Assembly: GCF_963678635.1 (NCBI RefSeq)
Contig: NC_087070.1
Location: forward strand, 50,884,514-50,948,513
Direction of reading: 5' to 3'
Length of the DNA stretch: 64,000 bases
Source of the DNA: Symsagittifera roscoffensis
Taxonomy: Eukaryota; Xenacoelomorpha; Acoela; Convolutidae
The position numbers were made by a program, and so were the translations under genes. The notes beneath the pieces were generated by a model. It had not been told where the DNA came from. It saw only the letters and a program-made list of their open reading frames with translations, and did no database searches. Numbering within the stretch: the first letter of the stretch is position 1; every line of letters starts with the position of its first letter. Shown one piece after another: positions 59,101 through 64,000 of this stretch.

Positions 59101-60040
59101 AAGGCCCCGTTTGGCGCATTTAGAACTAATTTTATCTTTTGCGGGACACGATTGTAAGTGGTTTTGTCCGAACTGGTTACCACTTTTTTAATTTGCTTTT
59201 GAGCGTTGGGAGATTGGTTTCTTAGTTGCTGAGATTGACCTTTTGCATTTTGTTGGCCTCGAGGATATCCGATTCCCCGAAAGTTTCCACGGCCTCTTTA
59301 ATTGCATGATTGTTTGCAAAGTTACTTCGTCTCCGTGTGTTGATGTAGTGTTTCGGTTCTTGGTTTGGTGTGGATACTTGGTTTCCGAACGGATTTGTTT
59401 TCTTTGTACGACTGTGCTATTCCCTTTTCTCTGCGTATCGCATATTCATACGCGTCTTGTGGGCTTCTTGTTTGTGCGAGTAATTCTTCGGCTATCTTTT
59501 CATTTTGCATATATGCCGTAAAGATGTCTCTCACTCACTCGTCGTCTCTGTCTCCGCAATCGGCTCTTGACGCCAACTCGACTAGATCAGCGTGAACTTG
59601 TTCCAGACTCACTGTTTTCTTTTGTTTTCTGCAAATAAAATTGTATCTTTCGAACGCGACAATTCTGGTTGTTACGAATATGTCTTCTAGAGTCGTAAGT
59701 AGCTCTCTTGTTGTTACCGTGAGTAGGACTAAGTCTGGGAGTTTTTGCTGTATTTGACTTTGTCCCTAAGCTCCCAGACAAAGAAAAAAGTAATTTCTCA
59801 CTTTTGCATCTGCTTCATCCCATCGGAACGGAACGAATTACATAGAACTCCCTTTTCGCGGGCTTTCACTACGTCTCCCAACCGACTCTCTTTTCCTGGT
59901 TGCGAACCTCCCGATTTTTCTTTTGAGCTTTGTCTCTCCAGTGATTTCGACCTCGTAAATCCGTTCGGTGGGCTCGAGGAGCGGGGGTTTATTTCTTTGA
60001 AAATTTCTTACTTTAATCCCGTCTTTGGCAAATACTGCCA
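59101..60040 (-). mobile_element. gag region of the gypsy fossil
   Basis: Position just inside the 5' LTR, plus an Arg/Glu/Gln-rich helix pattern with QNEKIAEELLAQTRSPQDAY, typical of the gypsy capsid C-terminal segment. Confidence 0.6.
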
Positions 60041-60151
60041 TCTCAAAAATTGCTGCCCACTTCGACTATTCCAGTGGTGGTTCGGCTGAGGCTTTCTCCC
60101 AGAATGGGTTGATATTCAGCGGGTTTTTTGAGTATCCTGCTGGCTGCGCCA

Positions 60152-60386
60152 TGAGCGTGACTATACTGAATCCGAACGGATTGATAAACGTAGTCTTTAT
60201 GTGGGTTTGATGTTCAGAAACATAATTTATGTTCAGAAACATAAATTAGCGTCTGAGTCTTGCTCATCGGCTTAATTCGGCATGCCGCCGTATCAAATTC
60301 AACTGACCAACCAATTTATATAAATATGTTTGTTCAATTTAATAAACAATAACGATGATGAGTTTATCGATCTGGACAGGATGATA
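60152..60386 (-). repeat. 5' LTR of the gypsy fossil
   Basis: Matches 45287-45515 along its length, starting TGAGCGTGACTATACTG. The internal side is followed on the minus strand by the TGGCGCAGCC primer-binding site. Confidence 0.88.
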
Positions 60387-60559
60387 GGTTTGCTGTCGTT
60401 TTTGCTGCATAAAAAAGTGGATTGAGCATTCTTTTGAGTCTTTTTTTGTCAAACGGTGGCTAAAAAAATTGTTGTTCTGCTGAAATGACCAAAGATGTTG
60501 CAGTTTTCTTTTTAAAAAAGTTAATGTTTTTGTTTGGAGAATTGTAAAAAGTCTTTGTA

Positions 60560-62480
60560 AAAACGGTTTTTGTGACAATTGATGCAAACGCAAAGGCTTA
60601 TATGCAAAAACCTCAGCTGTTTTTTGTTTCTGGGAAAAAAACAGAAACTCTAATTTTTATTCAACTCTTGGATGCTTTTATGAGAAAAACTCGAAAATCA
60701 GGCAAAGTCCACCGAATTGTACATGCAACATTCAAAATAATAATAAATTTTCATTCCGATTCATCAAATCAGCTGAATGTAAAAAAGAAATACATAGATT
60801 AAATTGTCGAAATGCACCAGATCCATCCAAAATTTTAGCCTGGGCATTGAAGGATGGCAGCAATGAAATATACACACATCTGACTTTTCTATACACTGAG
60901 TTTTTGAAAAACAAGTTATATCCTTGCAAGCTCAAAAAAGCAATCGTCACTAACATAAAAAAAAAGAGGATCCAGACAAACCAGAAAATTATAGGCCTAT
61001 CTCTATAACTGTGGCTTTCTCAAAAGTTTTTGAAAATTGTTTTATAAACAAATCAACGAATATCTGATATCCCAAAAATTACTAAGTAATACCCAATTTG
61101 GTTTCAGAAAATCATATTCAGCAATCGACGCTATTCTTTATTGCACTGAAGCATTCAGAAAAACAATAGACAACAAAACTGTAGCATGTTCCTTACTGGA
61201 TCTCTCTAAAGCATTTGATTCTTTTGATCATACTTATCTTAAACAGAAACAAAAAGGGTTAAACTTTTCCGAAGAAGATATAGAAATGATCAATTCCCTT
61301 CCCTTATCACCAACCGAAGCCAGAAAACAATTGTAAACAACACTGAATCCGATTGGGTTGCATTTGAGCAGGCTGTCCCACAGGGCATTGTCCTTGACCT
61401 TCTAATATTCAACCTCTGAATTAACGATCTCAACAAACAAATTGACAAAACATGTGAAATAGTTCAATATGCGGATGATACATTACTACTCTGTGAAAAG
61501 AACGGTCCACAAAAAGCTCTTAAAGCAATCAAAGCCAATTGCAGTCTGCTGTCAAATAATTTTTTCGATCATTCACTTCAGTTAAATGCAAAAAAAAAAA
61601 CAGAATGCATCATTTTCAGCAAAAACACATTCAAGGAAAAAAGATGAAAAGTATACTATAACTCTAGATGATAAAACAATTGAGGAAGAAACCAATGTTA
61701 AATACCCAGGAGTAGGTTTAGATCAGTTGTTAACATTCCAAGATGAAATTTGAAAAAATCCTAGGAAAATGGCATGCGGTATATAAACACTTCAATCAAT
61801 CGAAAAGCCATTGCCAGTAAAAACAAGACTCTTGATAATGAATGCACTGGTAATTAGTTATTTGCATTACCCAGCAATTCTTTTAAGTGGAATATCCGCT
61901 AACTTAATGATATCTCTAGAAAATCAGTTAAGCTGGGCAGTAAAAACTTGCTAGGATCGTGCAAAATACGACTCATCTTCAGACTTGAAGATAAAACACA
62001 ATATATTGTCAGTAACAATGGTTCTGGACTATAAAATATTGTGTCATTTTTGGAAAATACAACATCAATTATTGCCAGCCTATAATAACTTTGAGTTTGA
62101 TAACCACCAAATAGATATTAATACAAGAAACAAAAAATTATTTTTCGGCGACAGATACAATGGGCAATACATAGAAAATCCCTTCTTTAAAAAGTCCGTC
62201 ATAATCTGGAACAAACTAACAGATGATAAAGTCAACTTTAAAGACATACTAACATACAGAAAAGCAAAGATAAAATTCAAGAATTATTATTTATTGTTAT
62301 TTAGAGCCCTCTGTGGCAACTCATGGTAAAGTTTCATGGAAAAGCTTCAAGTTTATATAATAACATTTTTATATAAACCACCTTGAAGCTATCAGGTGAA
62401 AAGTAATCATCGATAATTGTAATAGTTTTTGTTTTGTTTATTGTAACTATGCGTATCTAATGATGTTATAATATTTTTAT
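60560..62480 (+). pseudogene. decayed non-LTR retrotransposon (LINE)
   Basis: Plus-strand reverse transcriptase pieces in order: LKNKLYPCKLKKAIV (about 60905), QFGFRKSYSAIDAILY and DLSKAFDSFDH (61037-61336), VPQGIV (about 61375), QYADDTLLL (about 61470), then a C-terminal helix region (61985-62329) with FFKKSVIIWNKLTDD. Stops and frame changes separate these pieces, so it is inactive. The YADD catalytic box is kept. No endonuclease is visible, so it is 5' truncated. Jockey/CR1-like by motif style, not closely related to the LINE at 7.7 kb. Confidence 0.82.
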
Positions 62481-63864
62481 GAATTGATAGAAAAGATTTG
62501 ACATACACTTGTGTATTGAAATTAATTTCGATATGCAAATAAAGTGTTCTTTTTTTTATTGTTTGTGTTTAAGTGCTGAATCAGTTGTAGTCGATCATTA
62601 CTGTTTTTGGCTCATTTTAACTGCCTGTCGTACGAGCATTGTATTATTCTATACAATCTGGCGGGAGTTTTTCCTTGAAAATAGCCTTTTGAGCCATTGG
62701 GAGTTTGTATCAATATCGCAAGCAGGGGCGGATCTAAAATTGAGTCGCTAGCTTTGTAATTAGGGCTATTGATTTTTGTAGTTGGTCTGGTTTGTTGAGT
62801 TTTCGTTTTTTTTTAAGTTTGATATATTATTTCTTTTTTCAATAATATGTTTTGTACTAATTTTAAGCATGCGAATTGTCTCCTGTTTTTTAGGGCATTG
62901 TGTACTGTTTTGTTTTTAGGGTAGTGTGTTATCTTTTGGTAGTCTAGTTGCGTCTAACAGGCATTCCTGATACAAAAATTTTTAGTTAGACAATGGTACG
63001 CTCAAAAGAAACAATGAAAAATTTGAGTATTAAGCAAGCTCATAAAAGATGAAATTTAGTGTCTTTTTAATAAATGAAAAAGTTGATTTTATTTTCAATG
63101 AGGGTTGAGAATTTCAAAAACAAACAACACTGAAAATTGTGTTTTCCTATCGTATGATGTTGCATCTCGAAAAACTAGTTGATTTAGCAATGGAAAATTG
63201 CAATCTAAAAAACTCCTGGATGCGAATATCGAAGTTAGTTTCCGTCTTACATGATGTTTATAAACTTACCTTATAAGGATGGTTTTCAGTGTAGTTTGGA
63301 AACAGAATTTTGTTTTCATTTCGGCTTCAAGAACATTTAGCTTGAGATCCCGTCGAGATACTGTCCTGCGCCCATATGGCGGACAGCAAACCCCATGAAG
63401 AAATATTATCTGCTATCAGGGAGAGAGAGGGAGATAATGAGAGAATGAGAATGAGAACTATTAGAATGGTTTGAATTGTACAAGTTCCGGGTTGCCGCTT
63501 TTCCCATAAAGCATCTTTGATTTGCATACCACATGATCTTCTCTTGGTTAACAGAGTAATTTATTGTTGTTATTTTTCAAAGCGACGAGTCAATTTTTAA
63601 TTGAAACCAAATTAAAGGTGGTCTAATTGTTGGTAAGGTTCCCGGCTATCATTAATTGAATTAGATAAATTCAGCCTTAATCCTTTCCTGTCTGATTTTC
63701 CGTACGAAACACTCTCTCCTATTAGTTTTAAGCAATTCCTTTCATTCGCTTAATAGAGAAACTAAGTTGTTGACGTGTTTTCGAACCATCCTGAGTTAGT
63801 TGTACAAATACACGCTTTGCGCCTACAGTAAATCTTGTTACTTTTCTCGATAAAATCCACCATC
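62481..63864. other. intergenic, no gene seen
   Basis: Contains a short CAGGGGCGGATCTA at 62723, probably one end of the hAT-like MITE family, and a GA-rich run at 63419-63458. Possible promoter sequence for the exon at 63865 lies at its right end, but I see no defined TATA or initiator element. Confidence 0.4.
63419..63458. repeat. GA-rich simple repeat
   Basis: GGGAGAGAGAGGGAGA followed by AATGAGAGAATGAGAATGAG. Confidence 0.8.
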
Positions 63865-63888
63865 ATGTCGGAGGACGAACACAATAAG
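63865..63888 (+). CDS. possible first exon at window edge
   Basis: ATG in a good context (aaatccaccatcATGtcg) opens MSEDEHNK, followed by a GT donor at 63889. An acceptor (attttgtatttag) at about 63975 precedes a stretch that reads acidic (DENLADD) in one frame. The phases of the two do not join directly, so the exon or its partner is misplaced, or another exon lies between. The gene continues beyond the window. Confidence 0.3.
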
Positions 63889-64000
63889 GTGACCCCGAGG
63901 CTCCACCCCTAATTAGCAAAGCAATACAGGCGCAAGTAAAAAAGCTTCAACCCTTAATAAACATTTTGTATTTAGATGATGAAAATCTAGCCGACGACTA

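Larger units (their letters stand above)
45287..60386 (-). mobile_element. Ty3/gypsy LTR retrotransposon fossil with internal array
   Basis: A complete-outline LTR element, 15.1 kb, on the minus strand: 5' LTR (right), primer-binding site, gag, protease, RT, RNase H, integrase region, polypurine tract, 3' LTR (left). The primer-binding site next to the right LTR begins TGGCGCAGCC on the minus strand, similar to tRNA-Ser-primed gypsy elements such as 17.6/297. The polypurine tract (GAGAAGGGGGAG on the minus strand) abuts the left LTR. It is broken many times (well over a dozen by eye). The two LTRs differ at roughly one base in eight to ten, so the insertion is old. Its most unusual part is five head-to-tail copies of the integrase-to-3' segment. 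I see no clear target duplication. Confidence 0.9.

Noticed and set aside
63865-64000. Direct splice of MSEDEHNK to the DENLADD stretch at the window edge
   Set aside because: The phases do not match without moving a splice site or adding an exon, so no joined product is claimed.

Overview
This is a window of an AT-rich invertebrate animal genome. The best evidence is a six-exon innexin gene with a consistent splicing phase, supported by a NOC4-type ribosome-assembly gene, other isolated exons bounded by AG/GT, and many non-LTR, LTR and hAT-like elements. Innexin excludes bacteria, plants and fungi and points to a non-vertebrate metazoan. I cannot name the phylum from the sequence alone.

Layout. 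(1) 1-3.7 kb: a short inverted-repeat element, the C-terminal part of a BRAT1-like gene with shifted frames, a 460-base palindromic spacer, and an open NOC4 reading frame. (2) 3.7-7.7 kb: no convincing gene; hairpins and inverted repeats. (3) 7.7-10.5 kb: a 5'-truncated CR1/Jockey-like LINE on the minus strand with one long open frame and a (TAA)n tail. (4) 11.1-16.5 kb: three exon-like pieces of an unrecognised small plus-strand gene. A gypsy-type fossil lies between the first piece and the other two. (5) 16.5-23 kb: three tandem 2.18 kb units, each with two tRNA-like segments. (6) 22.1-28.5 kb: a 3.2 kb tandem duplication that copied the first coding exon of the innexin gene. (7) 24.3-39.2 kb: the innexin gene, with a 349-base tandem array in its intron 1 and two hAT-type and two other inverted repeats in its intron 4. 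(8) 39.4-45.2 kb: two more copies of one hAT-like MITE family, a 415-base tandem duplication, a coiled-coil pseudogene and one possible terminal exon. (9) 45.3-60.4 kb: a 15 kb Ty3/gypsy LTR fossil on the minus strand whose integrase and 3' region are present in five head-to-tail copies. (10) 60.5-62.5 kb: a decayed LINE. (11) 62.5-64 kb: mostly empty, with a possible first exon at the right edge.

The host genes do not form an obvious pathway. The most interesting host feature is the innexin locus. Two nearly identical first coding exons, each with its own upstream copy, differ by one codon (Arg13 versus Cys13) and are predicted to be mutually exclusive, because including both would break the frame. 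The most unusual mobile-element feature is the internal five-copy array in the LTR fossil.
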